A DNA stretch of 7,163 nt from Candidatus Zixiibacteriota bacterium (GTDB taxonomy: Bacteria > Zixibacteria > MSB-5A5 > CAIYYT01), in the NCBI GenBank assembly GCA_023134875.1, contig JAGLUH010000219.1, positions 1 through 7,163 of the forward strand. Reading direction: 5' to 3'. Each line of letters starts with the position of its first letter. Position 1 is the stretch's first letter. This document shows, in pieces, positions 1 to 6,675 of this stretch. The translations under genes and the position numbers were made by a program. The notes beneath the pieces are model-generated. The model did no database searches. It saw nothing but the letters and a program-made list of their open reading frames with translations, and was not told the DNA's origin.

Positions 1-290
1 CCAGGCGCGCCGGCGGGATAGTTGGCGGGGCGCAGCAACCGCGGTGTCTCCTTGATATACTCCCGCACCTCCTGACGATCCCAAATATGATTTCCTGAAG
101 TCTGGACATCGGCGCCGTAAGCGAAGATTTTCCCGGAGATCTGTTCGGTAACACCAAATCCGCCCGCCGCATTTTCGACGTTGGCGATAGTGAAGTCGAT
201 TTTCCGTTCCTGCTGGAAATCGCGGAGCAACTGCGAGAGAATCCAGCGCCCTGGCTTGCCCACGATGTCGGCAATAAAGAGTATTCTCAA
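1..290 (-). CDS. ymdB: YmdB-family metallophosphoesterase (TIGR00282 type), 3' end truncated by window edge
   Basis: The first 96 residues of a calcineurin-like metallophosphoesterase of the YmdB family are visible; these enzymes hydrolyse 2',3'-cyclic nucleotides and are known in Bacillus to affect RNase Y activity, biofilm and motility switching. Conserved positions are all present: D8 in the opening FIADIVGKPGR, E39-N40 in NVENAAGG, and N67-H68 in SGNHIWDRQE, matching the known metal ligands of B. subtilis YmdB. The later histidine ligands lie beyond the window. The start is TTG at 290-288: translation from it gives the family's exact N-terminus, and a purine-rich Shine-Dalgarno stretch (AGGTAAGG, 305-298) sits 7 nt upstream, overlapping the rny stop codon. 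There is a 9-nt gap after rny, so the two are almost certainly co-transcribed and translationally coupled. Family identity is very sure; the cellular role here is inferred. Confidence 0.95.
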   Translation of the reverse strand, partial: MRILFIADIVGKPGRWILSQLLRDFQQERKIDFTIANVENAAGGFGVTEQISGKIFAYGADVQTSGNHIWDRQEVREYIKETPRLLRPANYPAGAP

Positions 291-297
291 AGCTCGG

Positions 298-305
298 CCT
301 TACCT
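298..305 (-). promoter_or_regulatory. Ribosome binding site of ymdB, overlapping the rny stop codon
   Basis: AGGTAAGG contains the last Arg codon and the TAA stop of rny and lies 7 nt before the TTG start of ymdB. It decides the TTG start, because no ATG gives the family's N-terminus. Ribosomes ending rny would stop right on it, suggesting coupled translation. Confidence 0.7.
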
Positions 306-1865
306 GGCATATTCAATCGCACGCGTTTCACGAATGACAGTAACCTTAATCTGCCCCGGATACTCCATTTCTCCTTCGATGCGTTTGGCAATATCACCGG
401 CCAGTATCGACGCGCCCAGATCGTCAAGCTCCTTATGCTCAACAATGACTCGGATTTCGCGGCCCGCCTGAATGGCATACGCCTTGGACACTCCCTTGAA
501 GGAATCGGCCAACTCTTCCAGCTTCTCCAGGCGCTTAATATATCCTTCCAGTGGTTCACGCCGGGCGCCGGGGCGGGAGCCGCTAATTGCATCGGCCGCC
601 TGCACTAAGACAGCATAAGCTGATTCCTGGGGAATATCACCATGATGCGAACCGACGGCGTTTATGATATATTCATGCTCATTGTACTTCTTGAGGAACT
701 CCATGCCGATCTGGGTATGGGTGCCCTCCGTTTCCCGGTCGATTGCCTTACCGATGTCATGCAGAAATCCGGCGCGTTTGGCAGTATCATCATCCAGCCC
801 CAGTTCCGCCGCCATCAACCCGCAGAGCATCGCCACTTCCTTGGAATGCTGCAAGACATTCTGGCCATAGCTGGTGCGATAATTAAGCTGCCCCATCAGG
901 TTGACAATGTCGGCGTGCAGGCCATGGATGCCAAGCTCAAAACAAGCCTGTTCACCCGCTTCGCGCACCATCATTTCCATCTCTTTCTGCGCTTTTTCCA
1001 CCACCTCTTCAATGCGGGTGGGATGAATCCGACCATCAACCACCAGTTTCTCCAACGCCATGCGGGCGATTTCCCGACGCACGGGATCATAGCCGGAGAG
1101 GAGTACCGCTTCCGGCGTATCGTCGACAATGACATCGATGCCGGTCGAGGTCTCAAAGGAACGGATATTGCGTCCCTCCCGACCGATAATCCTCCCCTTC
1201 ATCTCATCGCTGGGCAAGGAGACCACTGAGACCGTCGATTCCACGGTGTGGTCGGCGGCACAGCGATAAATAGCCGACACGATAATCTCCTTGGCCTCCT
1301 TTTCGGCTGTCGCCTCCGCCTGATCCTTTATCTCCTTGATCGTCGCCGCTGCCGCGATCTTGGCTTCACCGATCAGGTTCTCCATCAACACTTTCTTAGC
1401 TTCCTCGGCAGACATACCGGCGATTCGCTCCAGCTGCCGATTCTGGTCGGTAATCAGTTTCTCCAGTTCCTTTTCACGGGTGGTTATGCCCCGTTCGCGA
1501 TGCTGCAGGTTCTTTTCACGACTCTGGTAATTGCTCTCCTTCTTGTTGAGAATATCCACCTTGCGATCAAGGTTTATCTCCTTCTCAACCAGCCGCTTTT
1601 CCAGCTTGTTAAACTCAGACTTCTTCGCCTGCAGTTCCCGCTCAAATCCAACTTTCTGCTTGTACCATTCATCCTTAGCTTCGAGAATGGCTTCCTTTTT
1701 ATTAATCTCCGCCTCTTTCTTGGCATCGCCGACCAGGCGCCTGGCTTCTTCTTCGGCTCTGCGAAGTTTACCGAAAGAAGAACGGGTATTCAGGAAATGA
1801 GTGAGGGTCGCGGAAATCACTGCTGCGGCAACCACTGCGATGATAATAATCAGATAATCCGCCAT
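300..1865 (-). CDS. rny: Ribonuclease Y, membrane-anchored endoribonuclease
   Basis: RNase Y starts bulk mRNA decay and processing by endonucleolytic cleavage at the inner face of the membrane. The 521-residue product has the full architecture: a single N-terminal membrane segment (about 4-24), a long charged coiled coil (about 31-200, rich in E/K/R with many hydrophobic repeats), a KH RNA-binding domain with [12 protein letters not shown] at 224-235, and an HD phosphohydrolase domain with the signature H369-D370 in FLHDIGK plus candidate metal ligands H340, H407/H408 and D425. The C-terminal family domain ends in ETRAIEYAR. Length is normal (usual about 510-520) and nothing is missing. The ATG start is preceded by AGGAG at 1877-1873 with 7-nt spacing. 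It follows zapA by 103 nt and is followed by ymdB 9 nt later, the common rny-ymdB pair. The leader can fold around the RBS, which could allow control of rny translation. Confidence 0.98.
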   Translation of the reverse strand: MADYLIIIIAVVAAAVISATLTHFLNTRSSFGKLRRAEEEARRLVGDAKKEAEINKKEAILEAKDEWYKQKVGFERELQAKKSEFNKLEKRLVEKEINLDRKVDILNKKESNYQSREKNLQHRERGITTREKELEKLITDQNRQLERIAGMSAEEAKKVLMENLIGEAKIAAAATIKEIKDQAEATAEKEAKEIIVSAIYRCAADHTVESTVSVVSLPSDEMKGRIIGREGRNIRSFETSTGIDVIVDDTPEAVLLSGYDPVRREIARMALEKLVVDGRIHPTRIEEVVEKAQKEMEMMVREAGEQACFELGIHGLHADIVNLMGQLNYRTSYGQNVLQHSKEVAMLCGLMAAELGLDDDTAKRAGFLHDIGKAIDRETEGTHTQIGMEFLKKYNEHEYIINAVGSHHGDIPQESAYAVLVQAADAISGSRPGARREPLEGYIKRLEKLEELADSFKGVSKAYAIQAGREIRVIVEHKELDDLGASILAGDIAKRIEGEMEYPGQIKVTVIRETRAIEYAR

Positions 1866-1927
1866 AACCTGTCTCCTGTGGCGACCTCAGTCAACGCCGC
1901 CACGATATATATTAAAACTGACAGATT
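1866..1927 (-). promoter_or_regulatory. Structured leader of rny: two nested inverted repeats around the ribosome binding site
   Basis: Read on the minus strand, GTGGCGGC and GTCGCCAC (inner arms, 1903-1878, 10-nt loop) can form 8 pairs including one G-U. AATCTGTC (1927-1920) and GACAGGTT (1873-1866, directly before the ATG) can form an outer stem of 8 pairs, also with one G-U. The Shine-Dalgarno AGGAG lies between the two 3' arms, its last G shared with the outer stem, so the folded form would limit ribosome access. No U-run follows either stem, so this is not an intrinsic terminator. Pairing is seen directly; a regulatory role is inference. Confidence 0.45.
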
Positions 1928-1968
1928 TTGGGGAAGCTAAGGGAGGGAAAGATAGAATATCGAAAAGA

Positions 1969-2274
1969 TCAGGTCATACTTTCTTCAGGCAGTTTCTCAT
2001 CCAGCCAATCGATAAGCGTCTTCGTCTTTTCTTCCAAGTCCTTGATTTCTCTTGAGGTTACACTCTGTGCCTGAAACAGCTCATCGGTTATGTTCAAGGC
2101 GGCCAGTATGGCTATCTTGGTGGGCGACTTGTTCGCATTCCTCTCGGATATCTCCCGCATCTTGCCATCGAGATAAGATGCTACTTTGAGGATATACTCC
2201 GAATCCGCATTCCCCTTGATAGGATACTCTTCACCGAAAATGTTAACGGTAACCGTCTGTTTTTTATCTTCCAT
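1969..2274 (-). CDS. zapA: Cell division protein ZapA
   Basis: ZapA is a cytoplasmic FtsZ-binding protein that bundles FtsZ filaments and stabilises the Z-ring. The 101-residue product fits the family in length and order: an N-terminal beta/alpha head with TVTVNIFGEEYPIKG (8-21) and the typical YILKVASYLDGKMREI (27-42), then the conserved SPTKIAILAALNITDEL (50-66), and a C-terminal coiled-coil helix (about 67-95) used for dimer and tetramer formation. The ATG start is fixed by an in-frame TGA four codons upstream with no other usable start between. The Shine-Dalgarno is weak (only GAG within TGAGAACG). A near-consensus promoter lies about 75-100 nt upstream. Its neighbours are a ZapB-like coiled-coil gene upstream and rny downstream. 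Confidence 0.95.
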   Translation of the reverse strand: MEDKKQTVTVNIFGEEYPIKGNADSEYILKVASYLDGKMREISERNANKSPTKIAILAALNITDELFQAQSVTSREIKDLEEKTKTLIDWLDEKLPEESMT

Positions 2275-2287
2275 CGTTCTCAGTCAC

Positions 2288-2306
2288 AGATTTCAAGGAC
2301 AAATCT
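2288..2306 (-). repeat. Small inverted repeat in the zapA leader
   Basis: AGATTT and AAATCT flank a 7-base spacer and could form a 6-bp AT-rich hairpin in the predicted zapA 5' leader, about 13 nt before the start codon. The stem is weak (one G-C pair) and has no T-run, so it is not a terminator; it may be chance. Confidence 0.25.
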
Positions 2307-2331
2307 TACCCAATTTGCTAACCCAAAATCC

Positions 2332-2341
2332 ACATTAATGT
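2332..2341. repeat. Perfect 10-bp palindrome at the predicted zapA transcription start
   Basis: ACATTAATGT is its own reverse complement. It begins about one base after the expected +1 (around 2342) of the promoter at 2377-2349, the position where a repressor operator could sit. No regulator is encoded nearby, and in an AT-rich gap a 10-bp palindrome can arise by chance. Confidence 0.3.
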
Positions 2342-2348
2342 TATTCAA

Positions 2349-2377
2349 ATTCTAACAAATTAAAATACTGCTGTCAA
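2349..2377 (-). promoter_or_regulatory. Predicted sigma70-type promoter for zapA-rny-ymdB
   Basis: On the minus strand a perfect -35 hexamer TTGACA (2377-2372) is followed by exactly 17 bp and the -10 hexamer TAGAAT (2354-2349), one mismatch from TATAAT. The spacer is AT-rich. The -35 overlaps the TGA stop of the upstream coiled-coil gene, so the promoter uses nearly all of the short gap. Transcription would start near 2342 and give a leader of about 67 nt before the zapA ATG. It is the best promoter-like sequence I found among the intergenic gaps of the window. Confidence 0.65.
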
Positions 2378-2640
2378 GAGATTTTCAGCTCGCCCTGAAG
2401 CTGGTCAACTCTCTTTATCAGACTGGCAATCCGACGTCGCAGAATCTTATCTTTCTCACTCGACTTCGACCGCATCTTCCCCTGATCAGCCAATACCTGC
2501 GTCGCCTCCTTCTCAAGCTCGGCAACTGCCGCACTGAGTTGTTGGTTTTCCTCTTTCAGGTTGGCATTCTCTGCCACCAACTTCCCATAGCGGCTTAACA
2601 GTAGATCAAGCTTTGCCTGTAATTTCTCCAGATTATCCAT
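2374..2640 (-). CDS. Small coiled-coil protein next to ZapA, ZapB-like (TIGR02449-like) candidate
   Basis: This 88-residue, almost wholly helical protein has no recognisable catalytic motif. Leucines repeat every seven residues at 7, 14, 21, 28, 35 and 42, with L11, Y18, N25, N32 and V39 in the partner heptad position; buried Asn residues there favour parallel dimers. After a polar break (about 51-63) a second heptad run follows (L67, L74, L81 with I71, V78, L85). No signal peptide or membrane segment is visible. The layout (leucine-rich start, AENANLKEENQQL, a final RRRIASLIKRVDQL) resembles the short coiled-coil proteins encoded beside zapA in many Proteobacteria and annotated ZapB-like, so a role in the Z-ring with ZapA is a reasonable inference but not proven. 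It starts 6 nt after the pheT stop with AGGGGA three bases before ATG, so it is likely on the pheT transcript. Real gene: very likely; function: moderate. Confidence 0.85.
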   Translation of the reverse strand: MDNLEKLQAKLDLLLSRYGKLVAENANLKEENQQLSAAVAELEKEATQVLADQGKMRSKSSEKDKILRRRIASLIKRVDQLQGELKIS

Positions 2641-2646
2641 GATCCC

Positions 2647-5025
2647 CTACGCTCGCAATTGGGCATCGTGTTCTACCCTCAATTTATCCACTATCCGATT
2701 GCATAGATTGTCGATATGTTCATCAGTTAAAGTTTTACTTTCATCACGGAATACCAATCGGAATGCCACCGACTTCCTGCCCTGACCCACTTGCTTGCCA
2801 CGGTAGAGGTCAAACAACACAGTCTCCCGCAGGGTCTGATCAGCGGCTGCCGTGATCGTTGCCACAAGATCGGCAATTATTACCTTTTCGCCAACCACAA
2901 TCGCCAGATCACGTTCGGCTGAAGGAAATCGAGGCAGCGGTTGATACTCCGCCGGACCCCGCCTGGTATTTATCAGGCTTTTGATGCGCAATTCGCCCAG
3001 GAAAACCTCCGACTTGATCCCGAAACTTTCAAGAATAACGCGCGAAACACTGCCGCAGGTGCCGATGCCAACCCCGCCAAGCATCACTTCAAATGAGCAG
3101 CCCGGATCAAAAACCTTGCTTTCAGCAAGACTTAAACTAACTTCCCTATCTACAAGAATGGCAATACATTCGAGGGCGCCCTTTAGATCATAAAGGGTAA
3201 ATGCACCAGGGTGGAATGTCCAGTTCTCACCAGTATCACCTCCTGCCAGCGCCAGGCAGAGTCTCCACTCTTCGGAGGGCAGTTTCTCGCCGATCGGGAT
3301 GAAGGTATTGCCAATCTCGAACACCTTAACCTTCTCCACCTGGTGGTTAAGATTATGCCTGACTACGTTGAGCAGGCTGCTGAAAAGCTCACGGCGTAAC
3401 CACTGCAGATCCTCGGAGATGGGATTGCGGATTTTGATATATTCCACCCCCTCATCTAAGAGGAGCACTTCCTTCGGATTAACGATAGTATTGGTCACCA
3501 CTTCGTAGTAGCCCTGAGCGGTCAGAACCCGACGTAAGTGGGTGTGAAATTCTTCCGATTCGACCCGTGAAGTTACCAACCCGCCACCGGTCTCGGTATG
3601 GCAGGGAATCTTCTCGTATCCGTGAATACGCGCCACCTCTTCAACCAGGTCAATTTCCTGCGTTACATCAGGGCGAAAAGTCGGTACTATCACCTGTAAG
3701 TTCTTCCCCGGCGTGACCCCAAACTCCAGTGAGTCGAGAATGTCAATCATCTCCGGAGTGCTGAGGTCGGTGGCGAGAATCTGATTGACGCGAGGAGGAC
3801 GTAACTCCAGTTGCAGGGGTTCGATTTTATTAGGGTAACAATCGACGGTGCCAGCGAGAATTTCACCCTGCGCATACTTGTCGATCAGGGAAGCCGCCCT
3901 ATCAAGCGCCGTCAGGACGATATTTGGGTCGGCGCCCCGCTCAAAACGATCCTGGCTTTCAGAAGTAATATCGAGATGTTTGCGGCCTCTCCTGATAACC
4001 CGGGAATCAAAGTGCGCACTCTCCAGCAGCACGGTGGTCGTTTTCTCGGTAACCTCAGAGTACTCACCCCCCATGATACCACCAATCGCCACCGGCCTGT
4101 CGCCATCGGTAATCAGGAGAACGTCCTTATTCAGTTCCCGTTCGACGCCGTCGAGAGTGGTAAATTTCTCGCCGATACGAGCCCGGCGTACCAGGACTTG
4201 TGGCTGCCTGAAGTTGTCGTAATCGAAGGCGTGCAGCGGTTGACCGTATTCGAGCATCACATAGTTGGTAATATCGACGACGTTATTGATTGAGCGTATG
4301 CCGGACGCAAGCAACCGCTGTTTTATCCACCAGGGCGACGGGCCGACCGCGACATTCCTGATAACACGCGCCGCGTAGCGGGGACAGGCGTCGTCGTCCT
4401 CAATATCAACCCTGACCGCATCGGCGGCAGGCGTCTCGAACTCCCTGATCTTGACTGACGGCCGTTTCAGCCGGCTGCCGGTCATCGCGCCGATATCGCG
4501 GGCAATACCGATGGCGGACAGGCAATCGGGTCGGTTGGGCGTCAGGTCGAAGTGGATAATGTAATCATCCAGCTTGAGAGCCTCAGCAATTGGTGCGCCG
4601 ATTTTCAGCGATCGTTCCAGTCTCATTATGCCGGTCTGATCGTCCGAAAGCCCCAGTTCCGCCTCGCTGCACAGCATACCGTCTGAGGTCACACCATACT
4701 TGTCAATGCTCTTGATTTTATACTCTCCACCCAGTACGGCACCCGGCAGTGCCAGGGGCGCTTTCATCCCCTTGCGGACATTGGGAGCGCCGCAAACAAT
4801 AGTGACCGCTTCTTCCCCGCCGCAATCGACCTGACAAACCTTCAGATTGGCGGCATTAGGATGAGTTTCACTGGCGATCACCTTGCACACGACAATCTTT
4901 TCCAGACTGCCAATCAGTGGCGTCGCTTCACACTCCAGGCCGATCATGGTCAGCTTGTGAGTCAGGGTCTCGACATCAAGATCGAAATCGATCAGTTCTT
5001 TCAGCCAGTTTAATGAGATTTGCAT
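2647..5025 (-). CDS. pheT: Phenylalanine-tRNA ligase, beta subunit
   Basis: PheT is the large subunit of the cytoplasmic alpha2-beta2 synthetase that charges tRNA-Phe; it binds tRNA and edits mischarged Tyr-tRNA-Phe. At 792 residues it has the normal bacterial length and domain order: N-terminal helix MQISLNWLKELI, an EMAP/OB-type tRNA-binding domain (about 40-150, with THPNAANLKVCQVDCG and IVCGAPNVRKG), the B3/B4 editing region (about 210-375, with INNVVDITNYVMLEYGQPLHAFD at 246-268), the B5 domain (about 405-475, ending RPDVTQEIDLVEEVARIHGYEKIP), the catalytic-like core contacting PheS (about 480-690), and a C-terminal FDX-ACB anticodon-binding domain (about 696-790, PLPRFPSAERDLAIVV to the end). 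It starts 15 nt after pheS with no clear Shine-Dalgarno, so coupling to pheS is likely. No truncation or frameshift is seen. Confidence 0.98.
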   Translation of the reverse strand: MQISLNWLKELIDFDLDVETLTHKLTMIGLECEATPLIGSLEKIVVCKVIASETHPNAANLKVCQVDCGGEEAVTIVCGAPNVRKGMKAPLALPGAVLGGEYKIKSIDKYGVTSDGMLCSEAELGLSDDQTGIMRLERSLKIGAPIAEALKLDDYIIHFDLTPNRPDCLSAIGIARDIGAMTGSRLKRPSVKIREFETPAADAVRVDIEDDDACPRYAARVIRNVAVGPSPWWIKQRLLASGIRSINNVVDITNYVMLEYGQPLHAFDYDNFRQPQVLVRRARIGEKFTTLDGVERELNKDVLLITDGDRPVAIGGIMGGEYSEVTEKTTTVLLESAHFDSRVIRRGRKHLDITSESQDRFERGADPNIVLTALDRAASLIDKYAQGEILAGTVDCYPNKIEPLQLELRPPRVNQILATDLSTPEMIDILDSLEFGVTPGKNLQVIVPTFRPDVTQEIDLVEEVARIHGYEKIPCHTETGGGLVTSRVESEEFHTHLRRVLTAQGYYEVVTNTIVNPKEVLLLDEGVEYIKIRNPISEDLQWLRRELFSSLLNVVRHNLNHQVEKVKVFEIGNTFIPIGEKLPSEEWRLCLALAGGDTGENWTFHPGAFTLYDLKGALECIAILVDREVSLSLAESKVFDPGCSFEVMLGGVGIGTCGSVSRVILESFGIKSEVFLGELRIKSLINTRRGPAEYQPLPRFPSAERDLAIVVGEKVIIADLVATITAAADQTLRETVLFDLYRGKQVGQGRKSVAFRLVFRDESKTLTDEHIDNLCNRIVDKLRVEHDAQLRA

Positions 5026-5040
5026 ATATCGATTATGTTC

Positions 5041-6051
5041 TTAAAATTGCGACAAAAAGCGAATATCATTCTCGTAAAAGAGCCTTATATCGTCGATTTT
5101 ATGTTTCAACATGGCGATGCGTTCAATGCCCATGCCGAAAGCATAGCCGGTGTACTCCTCCGCGTCATAGCCAACTGCCTCGAATACATTAGGATGAATC
5201 ATGCCGCATCCCAGTATCTCCAGCCAGCCGGTATGCTTGCAGATACGACATCCCCTGCCCTGACAGAGAAAACAGGAAATATCGACCTCCGCCGACGGTT
5301 CAGTGAAGGGAAAAAAGCTGGGACGGAACCTGAGCTTGACATCAGCGCCGAAATACTGCTGCGCAAAGGCGGTCAGGACACCCTTGAGGTCGGCAAAAGT
5401 GACGCGGTGGTCGACATAGAAGCCTTCAAGCTGATAAAAGACGCAATAAGCGCGGGCGCTGATCGCTTCCTGCCGATAGGTGCGGCCGGGGGCGATGATT
5501 CGCACCGGCGGTTTTCGTTTCTGGAATTCACGCACCTGGATCGGCGAGGTATGCGTCCGCAGGACAACGTCATCGGCAACATAGAAAGTGTCCTGCATGT
5601 CGCGCGCCGGATGATCGGGCGGGAAATTAAGAGCGCCGAAGTTATAGTATTCCTCCTCCACCTCCGGCCCCAAAGCCACCTCGAAACCCATACCGTAGAA
5701 AATGTCAACAATATCGTCAACTGTCCGGGTAATCAGATGCAGCTTGCCGGTGGGATAACGTTTACCGGGAAGAGTGTGGTCTATCCTGGTAACCTGCCTG
5801 GGCGCCGCCGCCACCTTCTGCTTGGCTTCCGCCAGCCACTTTTCGATTTTCTTCTTGGCGAGATTAGCCTCCCTGGCAACTTCAACCCGCTTGTCGGCAT
5901 CAAGCTCTTTCAGACCACGCAGGATAGCGGTGAGAGCACTCTTGCGGCCAAGATACTTGACGCGCAGCGCTTCGACCTCTTCAGCCGATGCACAATTCTC
6001 CAGCAGCTCCTCAGCTTCCGCCAGGAGATCGGCAATTTCGTCCTGAGACAT
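5041..6051 (-). CDS. pheS: Phenylalanine-tRNA ligase, alpha (catalytic) subunit with Cys4 insert
   Basis: PheS carries the class II active site that activates phenylalanine with ATP and charges tRNA-Phe, in complex with PheT. The 336 residues show an N-terminal coiled-coil arm (about 1-85) and the class II core: motif 1 around HPARDMQDTFY (147-157), then LRTHTSPIQVR (164-174), motif 2 around GRTYRQEAISA (189-199) with FYQLEGFYVD (205-214), and motif 3 GYAFGMGIERIAML (302-315). RFRPSFFPFTEPSAEVDI precedes a C-x2-C-x4-C-x2-C group (C260, C263, C268, C271) followed by KHTGWLEILGCGMIHPNV. The four cysteines look like a structural zinc site, absent from the E. coli enzyme but seen in PheS of several other lineages. 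The ATG is 4 nt after the rplT stop (TGAGAACATG) with only a weak Shine-Dalgarno, suggesting translational coupling to rplT. Confidence 0.98.
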   Translation of the reverse strand: MSQDEIADLLAEAEELLENCASAEEVEALRVKYLGRKSALTAILRGLKELDADKRVEVAREANLAKKKIEKWLAEAKQKVAAAPRQVTRIDHTLPGKRYPTGKLHLITRTVDDIVDIFYGMGFEVALGPEVEEEYYNFGALNFPPDHPARDMQDTFYVADDVVLRTHTSPIQVREFQKRKPPVRIIAPGRTYRQEAISARAYCVFYQLEGFYVDHRVTFADLKGVLTAFAQQYFGADVKLRFRPSFFPFTEPSAEVDISCFLCQGRGCRICKHTGWLEILGCGMIHPNVFEAVGYDAEEYTGYAFGMGIERIAMLKHKIDDIRLFYENDIRFLSQF

Positions 6052-6055
6052 GTTC

Positions 6056-6406
6056 TCAAACGCTCTTGGCTATTTCGGCAAGCTTGGTGAAGGTTGCCAT
6101 GTCGCGCGCCGCGATATCAGCCAGCGCCTTGCGATCGAGATCGACGCCCGATTTTTTCAGCCCATGCATAAAGACGGAATAAGTCACACCGGAAAGCCGG
6201 CAAGCGGCTGAGATACGGGTGATCCAGAGGCGTCGGAAATCACGTTTGCGGTTGCGGCGATCGCGGTAGGCATACGACATACCCTTCTGGACGGTTTCCT
6301 TGGCGGTACGCCACAGTTTGCTTCTCCCGCCAAAATTACCCCGGGCGCGTTTGAGGATCTTTTTTCGGCGCCTGCGGGAGGCGACACTATTAACACTACG
6401 TGGCAT
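6056..6406 (-). CDS. rplT: 50S ribosomal protein L20
   Basis: L20 binds 23S rRNA early in large-subunit assembly. The 116-residue product is highly basic with the family's hallmarks: an N-terminal extended tail (RRRRKKILKRARGNFGGRSK, 11-30), the helix around MSYAYRDRRNRKRDFRRLWITRI, and the conserved C-terminal globular domain with ALADIA. Length is normal (about 115-120). A GGAGATG element 10 nt upstream of ATG serves as the ribosome binding site. In E. coli and Bacillus, L20 represses its own operon by binding an mRNA site in the leader or near rpmI; any leader here would lie upstream of infC, outside the window, and I saw no clear L20-site mimic between infC and rplT. Confidence 0.98.
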   Translation of the reverse strand: MPRSVNSVASRRRRKKILKRARGNFGGRSKLWRTAKETVQKGMSYAYRDRRNRKRDFRRLWITRISAACRLSGVTYSVFMHGLKKSGVDLDRKALADIAARDMATFTKLAEIAKSV

Positions 6407-6450
6407 TTTTCTTCATCTCCACTACAAGTTTGACAATTCCGCTGCTTTCT

Positions 6451-6645
6451 TCAGTAAGGCAGCAACCGCTCCACCCGCTTCCTGTCACTCGGATGCACCA
6501 GCGTTGACTGTCGCAATTTCCGCTTCAGCTTGCTGTTCTTCTTGGTGAGAAAGTGTCCGGCGGTGGCGCGATTTCTTTTCAGCTTGCCGCTGCCGGTACG
6601 CTTGAATCGTTTGGCTGCCGCCCGGTTCGACTTCATTTTCGGCAT
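6451..6645 (-). CDS. rpmI: 50S ribosomal protein L35
   Basis: L35 is a small, basic 23S rRNA-binding protein of the large subunit. The 64-residue product begins [27 protein letters not shown] and contains the typical [15 protein letters not shown], with the conserved ending [11 protein letters not shown]; this matches the family's length of about 64-66. AAGGA lies 9 nt before the ATG. It sits 30 nt after infC and 44 nt before rplT, the near-universal infC-rpmI-rplT order, and in other bacteria is translated together with rplT under L20 control. Confidence 0.98.
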   Translation of the reverse strand: MPKMKSNRAAAKRFKRTGSGKLKRNRATAGHFLTKKNSKLKRKLRQSTLVHPSDRKRVERLLPY

Positions 6646-6675
6646 CTTGGCAGTTCCTTAATCAATCTGTACTTT

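Noticed and set aside
1878..1903. Intrinsic terminator between zapA and rny
   Set aside because: The hairpin is GC-rich but is followed on the minus strand by AGGAGACAGG rather than a T-run; on the plus strand the following bases are mixed A/T without a T tract.
642..1940. Plus-strand open frames (642-1229 and 1248-1940) opposite rny
   Set aside because: Both lie antisense to an intact RNase Y gene; the products show no recognisable domain and no ribosome binding site was convincing.
1866..1968. Possible 6S RNA gene (ssrS) next to zapA
   Set aside because: 6S RNA often follows zapA in Proteobacteria, but the gap here is 103 nt, shorter than the usual about 180 nt, and no long rod with a central bubble can be drawn.
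1904..1968. Second promoter just upstream of rny in the TTTTAATATATATC stretch
   Set aside because: TATA-like -10 candidates exist, but no reasonable -35 hexamer lies 16-18 bp upstream.
3811..4293. Plus-strand open frame of 160 codons opposite pheT
   Set aside because: Antisense to the conserved B3/B4 region of PheT; no domain signature.
5020..6090. Long plus-strand open frame (356 codons) opposite pheS
   Set aside because: It mirrors pheS almost exactly, its protein shows no family features, and pheS is certain. Such antisense frames come from codon bias in the real gene.
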